Shown here: positions 1 through 8,083 of the stretch, piece after piece
Layout: each line of letters opens with the position of its first letter
How positions within the stretch are numbered: position 1 is the stretch's first letter
Assembly: GCA_029244725.1 (NCBI GenBank)
Contig: JAQWQJ010000035.1
Location: forward strand, 1 to 33,727
Source: Paracoccaceae bacterium
GTDB taxonomy: Bacteria > Pseudomonadota > Alphaproteobacteria > Rhodobacterales > Rhodobacteraceae
Direction: 5' to 3'
Length of the DNA: 33,727 bases
Position numbers and translations under genes: made by a program
Notes under the pieces: generated by a model
Told to the model about the DNA's origin: nothing
The model's input: only the letters and a program-made list of their open reading frames with translations
Database searches by the model: none

Positions 1-354
1 AAGTTTAAGGGCCGCACGTTTGTTTCGGCGTGATTGGGCCAGGACCTCAAGAACCTCTCCTTCATCGTCTACGGCTCGCCACAGATAAGTCCGCTTGCCC
101 CCAATGCGGACAAATACTTCATCAAGATGCCAGACCCCAGAAGGTTAAGCTCTTCGGGATCTGATGTTGGCGGCAATCGCCGGACCAAATTTCAAAATCC
201 ATCTACGAATTGTTTCATAGCTGATATTGATCCCTCGTTCCGCCAGCATTTCCTCGACGTCCCGAAAACTCAGCGGAAAGCAAAAATAGAGCCAAACCGC
301 ACGTTGGATTATTGAAGGCGGAAAGCGGTGGCGGGAATAGAAAATCTTTTTCAT
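1..354 (-). pseudogene. IS6-family DDE transposase with internal stop, partial
   Basis: Minus-strand translation from ATG at 354 gives the N-terminal helix-turn-helix part typical of IS6 transposases (RHRFPPSIIQRAVWLYF, then SFRDVEEMLAERGI and SYETIRRW). A TAA at 145-147 interrupts it after about 69 residues. Translation continues in the same frame directly after the stop with SGVWHLDEVFVRIGGKRTYL and then WRAVDDEGEVLEVL, which carry the first and second catalytic aspartates of the DDE domain. The frame stays open to the left edge. The break is therefore a single nonsense codon and not a frameshift. Family members transpose replicatively through cointegrates; this copy is probably inactive unless the stop is suppressed or is a sequencing error. 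Confidence 0.85.
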
Positions 355-407
355 CCCCTGCCGTTACCCTGGTTTCACCACCTTCGTCGAGTTAGCGTGA
401 CAATGCC
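1..407 (-). mobile_element. End of an IS6-family insertion sequence, partial
   Basis: The left part of the window is the transposase-start side of an IS6-family element that continues beyond the left edge. The transposase reads leftward on the minus strand from 354. Upstream of its start, the minus strand from 407 reads GGCATTGTCACGCTAAC, which resembles an IS6-type terminal inverted repeat, so the outer element boundary is placed at 407. The other end and any target duplication are outside the window. The boundary rests on resemblance to the family, not on an alignment of both ends. Confidence 0.65.
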
Positions 408-480
408 ATTTAGAGTAACTACGCTGACGGTTTGCGGTGCAATTTCAACAAGTCGCTACCCACATCGCGAACGTCCACCC

Positions 481-539
481 TTGACTTGCTGGATACAGTC
501 AATCATTTTAATTATTGAACAGTTAGTTCATATATGAAC
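481..539 (+). promoter_or_regulatory. Probable promoter and IclR operator of operon A
   Basis: The 194 bp between the IS end (407) and the first gene (602) hold no gene but a strong regulatory signature. TTGACT at 481-486 is a good -35 candidate; the matching -10 near 504-512 is AT-rich but poor. Downstream, 517-539 reads GAAC-N5-GTTC-N6-GAAC, and its right part, GTTCATATATGAAC at 526-539, is a perfect 14-bp palindrome. The same three half-sites with the same spacings recur at 8037-8059 before operon B. A site overlapping the expected transcription start fits repression relieved by a pathway compound. Confidence 0.65.
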
Positions 540-601
540 GTTACATTTTGAGAAATGTCCTTTCAGGATGCGTAGTTAGTTGTGCGGAGCGCTGAACCAC
601 A

Positions 602-1459
602 ATGACAAGTTGGGTCCAACAGAAAAGTAATAGGGTGTCGTATATTGCCCGCACCGGTCCAGGGCCTACGGTCATATTTCTGCACGGCATCGGCTCTAAT
701 TCTGGATCGTTTGAACCCCTAGCCAACCAATTGCCTGATCATTTTAACCTTATTGCTTGGAATGCTCCGGGCTACCTTGGCTCAAATGCCTTAGATGATC
801 CTTGGCCGATGCCCGCAGATTACGCTTCAATACTTGATAAGTTCTTGAAGCGGATTGGCGTCAAAAGGGCTCATATCGTTGGGCACTCGCTCGGCACGCT
901 TATCGCTGTTTCTTTCGCGCGGAAGTTTTCAGAACGCGTGGTTACATTGACGCTGGCGTCGACGGCCAATGGATACAATGTGGAACGGCTCACCCCTTTG
1001 CCACCAAAAGTCTCAAATAGGATTGTAGAATTGGAGCGCTTGGGCCCACTAGAATTTGCACAATCCCGCGCGGCTAATCTGGTCTACGATCCCCAGAATA
1101 ACCAAAGCGTTGTGTCCCAAGTTGAAAGTGCGATGGCACAAGTAAACCTGCGGGGCTACGCGCAGGCAGCGCATCTCCTTGCCTCCGGCAATCTGCCGCT
1201 GGACTTGGAACGGACCTCGATTTGTCCCAATTTTATTATTGGCGCAGAAGATAGCGTTACGCCGATCTCACAAACCCAAGTCGCGGCCAAAGCATGGGCA
1301 ACGAAACATGGGCGCAGTCCAGTGATTCACGAAATCGCTGATGCCGGCCACGCGGTTTACCTTCAAAAACCTGCCGCGTTCTGTAAGGCTTTGCTGGATT
1401 GCTTTGCGCGTTCTTGCCGACCCGATCCAACGCCTGTGCCCAAACGAAAGGAAGTTTGA
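602..1459 (+). CDS. Alpha/beta hydrolase, likely meta-cleavage product hydrolase
   Basis: This 285-residue alpha/beta-hydrolase-fold protein has an oxyanion-hole HG near residue 28, a nucleophile elbow GHSLG at 94-98 (Ser96), a probable acid Asp217 in IIGAEDSVTP and a probable catalytic His250 in ADAGHAVY. The triad is complete and in the usual order. It has no signal peptide, so it is cytosolic. It is the first gene of operon A and ends one base before the start of an extradiol dioxygenase gene. In biphenyl- and phenol-type pathways such a pair performs ring cleavage followed by C-C bond hydrolysis of the ring-opened product. That role is inferred from context. An esterase or enol-lactone hydrolase role is also possible. 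Confidence 0.85.
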   Translation: MTSWVQQKSNRVSYIARTGPGPTVIFLHGIGSNSGSFEPLANQLPDHFNLIAWNAPGYLGSNALDDPWPMPADYASILDKFLKRIGVKRAHIVGHSLGTLIAVSFARKFSERVVTLTLASTANGYNVERLTPLPPKVSNRIVELERLGPLEFAQSRAANLVYDPQNNQSVVSQVESAMAQVNLRGYAQAAHLLASGNLPLDLERTSICPNFIIGAEDSVTPISQTQVAAKAWATKHGRSPVIHEIADAGHAVYLQKPAAFCKALLDCFARSCRPDPTPVPKRKEV

Positions 1460-1460
1460 A

Positions 1461-2369
1461 ATGTCTGAAACGATCAGGGTAAACCATTTGCGCGGCATCA
1501 TGATGCGCGCGCCGGGTATTACCGCCACTACGGATTTTTATACAAACCTGTGGGGGTTACACGTGGCGCACGCGGAAGATGGCAGAACTTACCTGCGTGG
1601 TACTGGAGAAGAGCCGTTTATATACGGGCTGAAAGACGGCTCGACATATGGGATCGAATACGTGCATTTTGGTATGCCTGATAAGACCTCAATCAAAGAG
1701 CTCTACAAACAGCTCGTTCAAAAAGATGCTCAGACACTTGGTGAACCCGCAGATCTCGACGGTCCATTTGGTGGTTTTGGTTTTGAGGCGCTTGATCCCG
1801 ATGGACGGCGTTTGCGGATCAGTGCGGACTTGACGATGCGCGAAAGCGACCATGTTCATGCCTATCCACGCAAGGTCAGCCACGTTGTTTTAAACTCGCC
1901 CGATATGGACCGTACGCAGGCGTGGTATGAAGATGTTCTTGGCTTTCGAACCAGCGATTATTCTGCCGATCAAATGGTTTTCCTTCGTTGCGGCAGTGAT
2001 CATCATGCGATTGCGTTGGTTCGGGCACAATATCCTTCAGTTAATCATGTGGCGTTCGAAATGCCGGGAATTGATGGCTACATGCGCGGTATTGGTCGGA
2101 TGAAGCAGCAAGGTCAGGTGCCCAGCTGGGGGCCAGGCAGACATGGGCCGGGTGATAATCCGTTCGCCTATTTTGTGTCGCCATCGGGTTTCGTGATCGA
2201 GTTCACGTCCGAAGTGCAGCAAATCGACGAATCTACCCATGAAGCCAAAGTTTGGTCACGGACCGACCCCGAGGCGATGGATCAATGGATGACCGCTGGG
2301 CCACCGACACCGGCAATGCGCACCGTCATGGCCGGCCGTCCTGACCCCGGCTTTTCGCAAAAGGACTGA
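1461..2369 (+). CDS. Two-domain VOC-family extradiol dioxygenase
   Basis: The start at ATG 1461 is chosen over upstream in-frame codons because it follows an AGGAAG ribosome site (1448-1455 region) and the previous gene's stop. The 303-residue product has two vicinal-oxygen-chelate modules, about 5-125 and 135-255. The C-terminal module carries a complete metal triad pattern: His141 (SHVVL), His196 (NHVAFE) and Glu247 (VIEFTSE). This is the Fe(II)/Mn(II) 2-His-1-carboxylate set of type I extradiol dioxygenases such as catechol 2,3-dioxygenase and 2,3-dihydroxybiphenyl dioxygenase. The expected reaction is meta cleavage of a catechol-like ring. Its preferred substrate cannot be told from sequence. 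Confidence 0.85.
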   Translation: MSETIRVNHLRGIMMRAPGITATTDFYTNLWGLHVAHAEDGRTYLRGTGEEPFIYGLKDGSTYGIEYVHFGMPDKTSIKELYKQLVQKDAQTLGEPADLDGPFGGFGFEALDPDGRRLRISADLTMRESDHVHAYPRKVSHVVLNSPDMDRTQAWYEDVLGFRTSDYSADQMVFLRCGSDHHAIALVRAQYPSVNHVAFEMPGIDGYMRGIGRMKQQGQVPSWGPGRHGPGDNPFAYFVSPSGFVIEFTSEVQQIDESTHEAKVWSRTDPEAMDQWMTAGPPTPAMRTVMAGRPDPGFSQKD

Positions 2370-2374
2370 CTTCG

Positions 2375-3166
2375 ATGGACCTTGGACTTCGGGACAATTG
2401 CGTTGTGGTTACCGGCGGCTCTTCCGGTATCGGGCTGGCTGCGGTGCGAAATTTTTTGAAAGAAGGCGCGAACGTCGCCCTTTGCGCGCGGGGTCGGGAA
2501 CGGCTGACTGCGGTTAAAAAGACCCTCGTCGATGAATTTGGTGCGGATCGCGTGTTTTCCAAAGCCTTTTCGGTTCTGGACAAGGGCGAAGTGGACGCGT
2601 TTTCAGAAGACGTGAAGGCACGATTTGGCGGTTGCGACGTGCTGGTTACAAACGCCGGACAGGGCCGCGTTTCGACCTATGCAACCACCAGCGACGATGA
2701 CTGGCGCGAAGAGTTGGAGTTGAAATTTTTCAGCCAACTCAACCCCATCAGGTCGTTCGAAGGCATGTTGCGACGCTCGACAAACGGGGCGATCGTGGCT
2801 GTGAATTCTCTACTGGCCTATCAGCCTGAACCCCACATGGTGTGCACAGCGGCGGCACGGTCGGGCGTGCAGAACCTGTTGAAATCGCTGGCCACTGAAC
2901 TGGCACCCGACATTCGAGTAAACTCAATTCTGTTGGGTCTTGTGGATAGTCAGCAGTGGCAACGCCGGTTTTATGCCCGAGAAAACAAAAGCCAGTCGCG
3001 GGAGGATTGGTTTGCCGATCTTGCTGCCAAAAAGAACATCCCTCTGGGCCGTCTGGGTGACCCTGGAGAACCCGCCCGGGCGATTGTGTTTCTTGGCTCC
3101 AAAGCCTCCAGCTACACAACCGGTGCCCATTTAGAAATTTCTGGTGGCGTGTCGCGCTTTGCCTGA
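2375..3166 (+). CDS. SDR-family oxidoreductase with altered catalytic motif
   Basis: This 263-residue short-chain dehydrogenase/reductase fold protein has the nucleotide-binding glycine motif TGGSSGIG at 13-20 and NAG at 93-95. A conserved-looking Ser145 is present (VNSLLAY). Where classical SDRs have YxxxK, this protein reads TAAAR, so the catalytic Tyr and Lys appear as Thr158 and Arg162. A subgroup of atypical SDRs, often annotated as 3-oxoacyl-ACP-reductase-like, is known to deviate from the catalytic tetrad in this way. It starts 6 bp after the dioxygenase gene, so it is co-transcribed. It may bind a dinucleotide and catalyse an unusual reaction, or have lost redox activity; the sequence does not decide. 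Confidence 0.85.
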   Translation: MDLGLRDNCVVVTGGSSGIGLAAVRNFLKEGANVALCARGRERLTAVKKTLVDEFGADRVFSKAFSVLDKGEVDAFSEDVKARFGGCDVLVTNAGQGRVSTYATTSDDDWREELELKFFSQLNPIRSFEGMLRRSTNGAIVAVNSLLAYQPEPHMVCTAAARSGVQNLLKSLATELAPDIRVNSILLGLVDSQQWQRRFYARENKSQSREDWFADLAAKKNIPLGRLGDPGEPARAIVFLGSKASSYTTGAHLEISGGVSRFA

Positions 3167-3194
3167 TCCCCGAATGACGAAGGAGCCTAAATCA

Positions 3195-4847
3195 ATGCAA
3201 AGAACCGTCGGATTTCAGATCGCCGAAGCCCTGGCGGATGCGGGCGTCACAACGATGTTTGGCGTTATCTCCATTCACAACATGCCGATCCTTGACGCTG
3301 TTGCTGAGCAGGGGCGTATCAGGTTTGTGCCCGCGCGGGGCGAGGCCGGTGCAATGAATATGGCAGATGCTTTCAGCCGAGTGTCAGGCGAGCTTGGGGT
3401 TGCGTTGACCTCGACAGGTACGGCTGCGGGCAATGCTGCAGGTGCGCAAGCGGAGGCGTTGACAGCAGGTAGTCGGGTTTTGCACATCACAACGCAAGTG
3501 GACCGCGAGTTTATGGATCGTGATCGTGCTGCTATTCACGATGTTCCAAAGCAGCCTGAGATGTTGCGTGGTGTGTCAAAATCCGTGTTTCGGATCTGGG
3601 ACGAATCCGGTGCGACGGGTGTTCTGGCAGCCGCGATCCGTACGGCTTCCACACCGCCTACGGGACCGGTCAGCCTTGAAATTCCGGTAGATGTACAACG
3701 TGCCACCGCGGTTTCAGGGCAACGCCTGTCCCCAACAAAACCTGCTTTGCCGCCGGTAGATAAAGACGCGATTGATGCTTTGGCGAAACAGGTATTGAAC
3801 GCGAAACGACCTATGGTGTGGCTTGGCGGCGGTGCGCGTGGCGCCAGCGCACAAGCAACCGAACTTGTAAAACGTGGCGTTGGAGCGGTTAGTTCAACTC
3901 AGGGTCGGGCAGTGGTTCCGGAAGACCATGAAGGCAATCTTGGCGCTTTCAATATGACACCGGAGGCAGAAGAGATTTATGCGGCCTCGGACTTGATGAT
4001 CGTGGTGGGCTCGCGCCTGCGCGGGAATGAAACCCGCAACAACAAGATGCCGTTGCCCCATCCGTTGATCCAGATAGATGTTGAGCCGACGCAAGAGGGC
4101 CGGAACTACGCGATTGACGGTTTTATTTGTGGAGATGCTGCGTTGACGTTGGCGGGTCTTTTGGAAAGGCTGCCAACAACGTTGAATACAGATCCGCAAA
4201 TGAACTACGACATAGCTGTTGCCCGTGCTAAATCCGAAGGTGCGCTGCGGTCGCGATTGGGTCCCTATCAGGTCGTTGCGGATCACTTGCTGGGTGTTGT
4301 TCCTGCCGGTCACCACCCTTGGGTCCGAGACGTGACGATCTCGAACTCAACCTTTGGCAACCGCTACGTTCAAATTGCGGCCCCTCACCTTGGCGTTCAT
4401 GCTTTGGGTGGGGGTATCGGGCAAGGCGTCGCGATGGCCATCGGGGCCAGCACGGCAAATCCAGACAAGCGCACCATCGCGCTCATCGGAGATGGCGGCA
4501 CCCAACTCGGCATCGCCGAGATGATCACGGCAGTGGACGAAAACCTGCCGATTACGTTCGTGTTAATGAATGATGCCGCTTACGGGGTGATCGAAAATAT
4601 TCAGGACGCGCAGTATGGCGGGCGGCGGCACTATTCCAAAGTGAAGACGCCGAAATTCGATTTGATCGCGGCAGCGATTGATATGCCGCATCAACGTGTT
4701 CAGAATGTTGAGGATTTTCCAGACGCTTTTGACGCGACACTGAAAGCTGAAGGGCCAAGCCTGATCGAAGTTGATATGATAGCGATTGGTCCCTTCGCGG
4801 AATCGTTTGCCGGCCCCCCCGCTGGGGCTGCAGGTAGCAAATCGTGA
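3195..4847 (+). CDS. Thiamine-diphosphate-dependent enzyme (2-oxoacid decarboxylase or acetolactate-synthase-like)
   Basis: Start ATG 3195 is preferred because AAGGAG at 3180-3185 sits 9 bp upstream; earlier in-frame starts overlap the SDR gene. The 551-residue protein has the three-domain POX/ALS layout. The N-terminal pyrimidine domain has the catalytic Glu50 (PARGEAGAMNMADAF). The central domain follows at about 200-330. The C-terminal PP domain has GDGG at 432-435 and Asn459 (MNDAAYG), matching the GDG-X(24-27)-N ThDP/Mg site. Likely reactions are decarboxylation or ligation of a 2-oxo acid. With an aldehyde dehydrogenase two genes downstream, a benzoylformate-decarboxylase-like step (oxoacid to aldehyde to acid) is the simplest proposal. 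The substrate is unknown. Confidence 0.85.
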   Translation: MQRTVGFQIAEALADAGVTTMFGVISIHNMPILDAVAEQGRIRFVPARGEAGAMNMADAFSRVSGELGVALTSTGTAAGNAAGAQAEALTAGSRVLHITTQVDREFMDRDRAAIHDVPKQPEMLRGVSKSVFRIWDESGATGVLAAAIRTASTPPTGPVSLEIPVDVQRATAVSGQRLSPTKPALPPVDKDAIDALAKQVLNAKRPMVWLGGGARGASAQATELVKRGVGAVSSTQGRAVVPEDHEGNLGAFNMTPEAEEIYAASDLMIVVGSRLRGNETRNNKMPLPHPLIQIDVEPTQEGRNYAIDGFICGDAALTLAGLLERLPTTLNTDPQMNYDIAVARAKSEGALRSRLGPYQVVADHLLGVVPAGHHPWVRDVTISNSTFGNRYVQIAAPHLGVHALGGGIGQGVAMAIGASTANPDKRTIALIGDGGTQLGIAEMITAVDENLPITFVLMNDAAYGVIENIQDAQYGGRRHYSKVKTPKFDLIAAAIDMPHQRVQNVEDFPDAFDATLKAEGPSLIEVDMIAIGPFAESFAGPPAGAAGSKS

Positions 4848-5659
4848 AGCCCGGTCATGTCGCCATTATTGGCTTTGGAGCGATTGCGCAGGATCTGATC
4901 GGGATACTTAAAGAGGCCGATGTAGGACCACCGGAGCGTATAACGGTACTGGTGCACAGCGGGCGTGAAGCAGGGACAAAAGCAAGGTTGTCCGACGCAA
5001 GTATTTCGGTTTCCAGTGACCTCGAAGAATTGCTGGACGAGGCTCCAGACGTGGTCGTTGAATGCGCAGGGCATGGTGCCGTTGCCGCTTTTGGCGCGCT
5101 TGTTCTGGATCATGGTACCGATCTGATAATTGCCTCTGCTGGCGCCTTGTCGGACCCGGATTTGAAGGCCAAATTGATATCAAGCGCAAACCGCACGGGG
5201 GCACAATGCGTTGTACCTGCAGGTGCAATCGGCGGCATTGACGCCTTGGGAGCTGCCAGAATTTCCGGATTGAAATCAGTGATATATATCGGACGAAAGC
5301 CACCAAGTGCCTGGCTTGGCACGCCCGCTGAACAGGCAGTCGACTTAGGCAAGTTAACGAGACCCACCGCCTTTTTTGAAGGCACCGCACGCGAAGCCGC
5401 GCGAGAATATCCCAAAAATGCAAATGTGGCTGCAACACTGGCGCTGGCTGGTCTTGGTATGGATGATACCAAGGTACGTCTTATTGCGGACCCGACAATC
5501 CAGGAAAATGTGCACGAGTTTTCTGTCGTTTCAAACGCGTCAGATTTTTCAATTCGTTTGGTTTGTAAGACTTCGCCGCTAAACCCAAAAACCTCGCGCT
5601 CGACCGTCTACAGCATCGCGCGCGCCGTTTTGAACCGCCACGCTGCGATTGCAATCTGA
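4844..5659 (+). CDS. Aspartate-dehydrogenase-like NAD(P)-dependent enzyme
   Basis: A GTG start at 4844 overlaps the stop of the ThDP enzyme (GTGA), indicating translational coupling. The 271-residue protein has an N-terminal Rossmann motif GFGAIA at 10-15, ECAGHGAV near 70 and the aspartate-dehydrogenase domain signature with His224 in ENVHEFSV, the position of the proposed catalytic His. Family members interconvert L-aspartate and iminoaspartate or oxaloacetate plus ammonia. Its presence in an aromatic ring-cleavage operon is unusual. It may act on an amino or imino intermediate of a nitrogen-containing substrate, or reduce another oxo compound. The family call is firm; the substrate is not. 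Confidence 0.8.
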   Translation: MKPGHVAIIGFGAIAQDLIGILKEADVGPPERITVLVHSGREAGTKARLSDASISVSSDLEELLDEAPDVVVECAGHGAVAAFGALVLDHGTDLIIASAGALSDPDLKAKLISSANRTGAQCVVPAGAIGGIDALGAARISGLKSVIYIGRKPPSAWLGTPAEQAVDLGKLTRPTAFFEGTAREAAREYPKNANVAATLALAGLGMDDTKVRLIADPTIQENVHEFSVVSNASDFSIRLVCKTSPLNPKTSRSTVYSIARAVLNRHAAIAI

Positions 5660-5666
5660 GGACCCA

Positions 5667-7154
5667 ATGGAACAGAAATTTCGCGAAGATAAGATATTTG
5701 TTGGCGGTGAATGGCAAAAGGGGCGCGGTGACTCGCTTACGTCGTCGTTTGCGGCCGAGGGGTCCGTCAATGCAACGCTGTCGGGTGCTTCAACGGAAGA
5801 TGTCGAACAAGCAATCGGCCGGGCGCAAGACGCGCAGCCCGCTTGGGCGGCCCTGAAGCCACATGAACGGGCGACAGTTCTTTATCGAATATCGCAAGGC
5901 ATTAGCGAAAATGTCGAACGGATCGCTTGGGTCCAAACGCGTGACACGTCAAAAGCCCTGAGCGAAACCCGTGCACTGGCAAATTCAGCGGCTGCTACGT
6001 TCCGCTACTTTGCTGCCGTTCTGGAGACATCGGATGAGCTCATGACTGTTCCGCGTGGCGACTATTCCACGCTGTCGGTGCATGAGCCGCTGGGGATTGT
6101 GGCCGCGATCACGCCATGGAATTCACCAATTGCGTCGGATGCCCAGAAAGTTGCTCCGGCCCTTGCTGCAGGCAACTCAGTAATCCTGAAGCCCGCCAGC
6201 TGGTCGCCACTGGTCGGGTTGGAACTTGCACAGATCGCCCATGATGCGGGATTGCCCGCAGGTTTGTTGTCGGTTCTTCCGGGTTCAGGACGAGAGGTTG
6301 GAAACCGTTTGGTAGAGCACTCTGCCATTTCAAAAGTATCTTTTACTGGCGGGACGTCAACCGGGCGCAAATTGGCACATTTGGCTGCCGACAAGCTGAT
6401 GCCGATTTCGCTTGAACTGGGTGGAAAATCACCCACAATTGTATTTGATGATTGCGATGTTGACCTTGCCATTGCTGGAATTCTCTTCGGGATTTTCTCA
6501 TCATCGGGTCAAAGCTGTATCGCGGGTTCAAGGCTGTTTGTGCAGCGGAAAATTTACGACGAGTTCGTCGCAAGATTGGTTAAAGCGACAAATAAACTTG
6601 TGGTCGGGCATCCGTTCGACCCCACAACGCAAGTGTCCTCACTTGTCCACCTAGACCATCGCGACTGTGTTGAGGCTTATGTGGAATTGGCTAAACAGGA
6701 AGGTGGAACAATTCTGACCGGCGGCACTCGTCCCAGCGATCCGTCATTGCAAAATGGTGCATTCTATTTGCCGACGATCATAGCCGGATTGGATAATTCA
6801 GCGCGGACGGTTCGCGAAGAAATATTTGGCCCCGTATTAGTCGTGATGCCATTTGAAAACGAAGACGAAGTGATCGCGCTTGGGAATGACAATGAATATG
6901 GTCTTGCTTGCGGGATTTGGTCTCGGGATGCTGTGCGTTGCAGAAGGGTGGCACGCGCTATCACTGCTGGCACCGTCTGGGTCAATACCTACAAGCAGTT
7001 TTCGATCTCGACACCTTTCGGTGGCGACGGTGCCAGCGGCATTGGTCGCGAAAAGGGGCGCGAAGGCTTGCGAGCCTATCAGCGACAAAAGTCGATCTAC
7101 GAAGATCTTTCGGGCCAACCTCACCCCTGGGCACGTTGGCCTGCCGAAAGTTAG
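5667..7154 (+). CDS. NAD(P)-dependent aldehyde dehydrogenase
   Basis: ATG 5667 is chosen over an in-frame TTG at 5649 because it follows TGAGGA and lies just after the previous stop. The 495-residue protein is a full-length class I/II-type aldehyde dehydrogenase. It has TPWNSPI near 150, the general base Glu250 in LELGGKSP, the nucleophile Cys284 in GQSCIAGSR (34 residues apart, the canonical spacing), and EEIFGPV. It should oxidise an aldehyde, perhaps that released by the ThDP enzyme, to a carboxylate. Its stop codon overlaps by 4 bp the stop of the convergent IclR gene, so operon A ends here with no room for an intergenic terminator. Confidence 0.92.
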   Translation: MEQKFREDKIFVGGEWQKGRGDSLTSSFAAEGSVNATLSGASTEDVEQAIGRAQDAQPAWAALKPHERATVLYRISQGISENVERIAWVQTRDTSKALSETRALANSAAATFRYFAAVLETSDELMTVPRGDYSTLSVHEPLGIVAAITPWNSPIASDAQKVAPALAAGNSVILKPASWSPLVGLELAQIAHDAGLPAGLLSVLPGSGREVGNRLVEHSAISKVSFTGGTSTGRKLAHLAADKLMPISLELGGKSPTIVFDDCDVDLAIAGILFGIFSSSGQSCIAGSRLFVQRKIYDEFVARLVKATNKLVVGHPFDPTTQVSSLVHLDHRDCVEAYVELAKQEGGTILTGGTRPSDPSLQNGAFYLPTIIAGLDNSARTVREEIFGPVLVVMPFENEDEVIALGNDNEYGLACGIWSRDAVRCRRVARAITAGTVWVNTYKQFSISTPFGGDGASGIGREKGREGLRAYQRQKSIYEDLSGQPHPWARWPAES

Positions 7155-7942
7155 GCGACAAATCCCATTTCAGCGGAAGCGGTGCCTGCCGCGTCAATCA
7201 AGATTTTACGAAGTAAGTCACCTTCGTCGTCGTCGATTTCGGAAAAACGGCTTTCTGGCCCTGAGACGTTTAATCCGCCAACAGGTAAACCCGTGTGGTC
7301 AAATATCGCGGCAGCGCAGGACCCTATTCCGGATTCGAAATTCCCCTGGCTCCACGCCGCGCCGAGTTTCTGATCAGATTTTGCCTGCGAAATTATCGCC
7401 TCGATAGTTGTGGGCGTTTTATTGGTTGATTGAGCAATCTCTTCACCAGCATATATCTCTCGAATTTTATCGTCTCTTAATTCAGCAAGAATTGATCTAC
7501 CGATTGAAGATGCGTGCGCCAACAGGCGCGAGCCCTCCCGAACGTTGCTAACCAAGTGTGAATTGGGTGTTTCACGGCTAAGATAAATTATGTCACTGCC
7601 GTCCAGCACACCAAGATGCGCAGACATTCCAGTTGTTTTGCACAGGTCCTGTAAAATTGGCTGGCAAACTCGAACGATGTCTCGCCCTTGAATAGCTTGG
7701 GCTCCAAGCGCAACAAGCCCTGCGCCTAACCGGTAACCACTATCCTCACCTATTTCCTCAATCATCCGTTGGTCCAACAACGTATGGATCAATCGAATTA
7801 ACGTAGTTCGGTTGATTTTCAGATCGCGGGAAACATTTGAAAGATTTCGAGCACGGTTTCCGTCACCAATGAAACGAAGCAGCGTAATGGCCCGTTCAAC
7901 TGGGGGCACCGAATAGGATGTGCTCGTTTCCGTACTACTCAT
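7151..7942 (-). CDS. IclR-family transcriptional regulator 1
   Basis: Start at 7942 is preferred over an upstream in-frame ATG at 7987, because the minus strand shows AGGAAA about 7 bp ahead of 7942 and IclR proteins rarely have such a tail. The 263-residue product has an N-terminal winged helix (PVERAITLLRFI, then NLSNVSRDLKINRTTLIRLIHTL, residues about 12-70) and the C-terminal IclR effector domain (LSAHLGVLDGSDIIYLSRE, then GSCAAAIFDHTGLPVGGLNV). It lies between operon A (convergent) and operon B (divergent). Identical-architecture sites before both operons (517-539 and 8037-8059) are its likely targets, and the second lies in its own divergent promoter region, suggesting autoregulation. 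Confidence 0.9.
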   Translation of the reverse strand: MSSTETSTSYSVPPVERAITLLRFIGDGNRARNLSNVSRDLKINRTTLIRLIHTLLDQRMIEEIGEDSGYRLGAGLVALGAQAIQGRDIVRVCQPILQDLCKTTGMSAHLGVLDGSDIIYLSRETPNSHLVSNVREGSRLLAHASSIGRSILAELRDDKIREIYAGEEIAQSTNKTPTTIEAIISQAKSDQKLGAAWSQGNFESGIGSCAAAIFDHTGLPVGGLNVSGPESRFSEIDDDEGDLLRKILIDAAGTASAEMGFVA

Positions 7943-8005
7943 CAGCGTGTTTCCTGTGTTTCCTAAATTCGAATGTGCCCGTCCCAATGGAGGATGCGAA
8001 AAAGG

Positions 8006-8059
8006 TTGACCACAACTTATTGCATGACTACACTTTGAACATATAGTTCATTATAGAAC
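8006..8059 (+). promoter_or_regulatory. Promoter and IclR operator of operon B
   Basis: TTGACC (8006-8011), a 17-bp spacer and TACACT (8029-8034) make a good sigma70-type promoter reading into the flavin monooxygenase gene. The region 8037-8059 reads GAAC-N5-GTTC-N6-GAAC, the same half-site architecture as at 517-539, and would cover the transcription start. The whole 141-bp gap separates operon B from the divergent IclR gene, so the same site can also serve autoregulation. Confidence 0.7.
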
Positions 8060-8083
8060 AGTTAGCAAGATAAAAGGATCAAC

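Noticed and set aside
4908-5438. 176-codon minus-strand open frame opposite the aspartate-dehydrogenase-like gene
   Set aside because: It is a shadow of a strongly supported coding region; composition is Arg/Leu rich without recognisable motifs.
7151-7154. Four-base overlap of two convergent stop codons
   Set aside because: It is a consequence of compact gene packing; no sign of a functional antisense signal beyond that.
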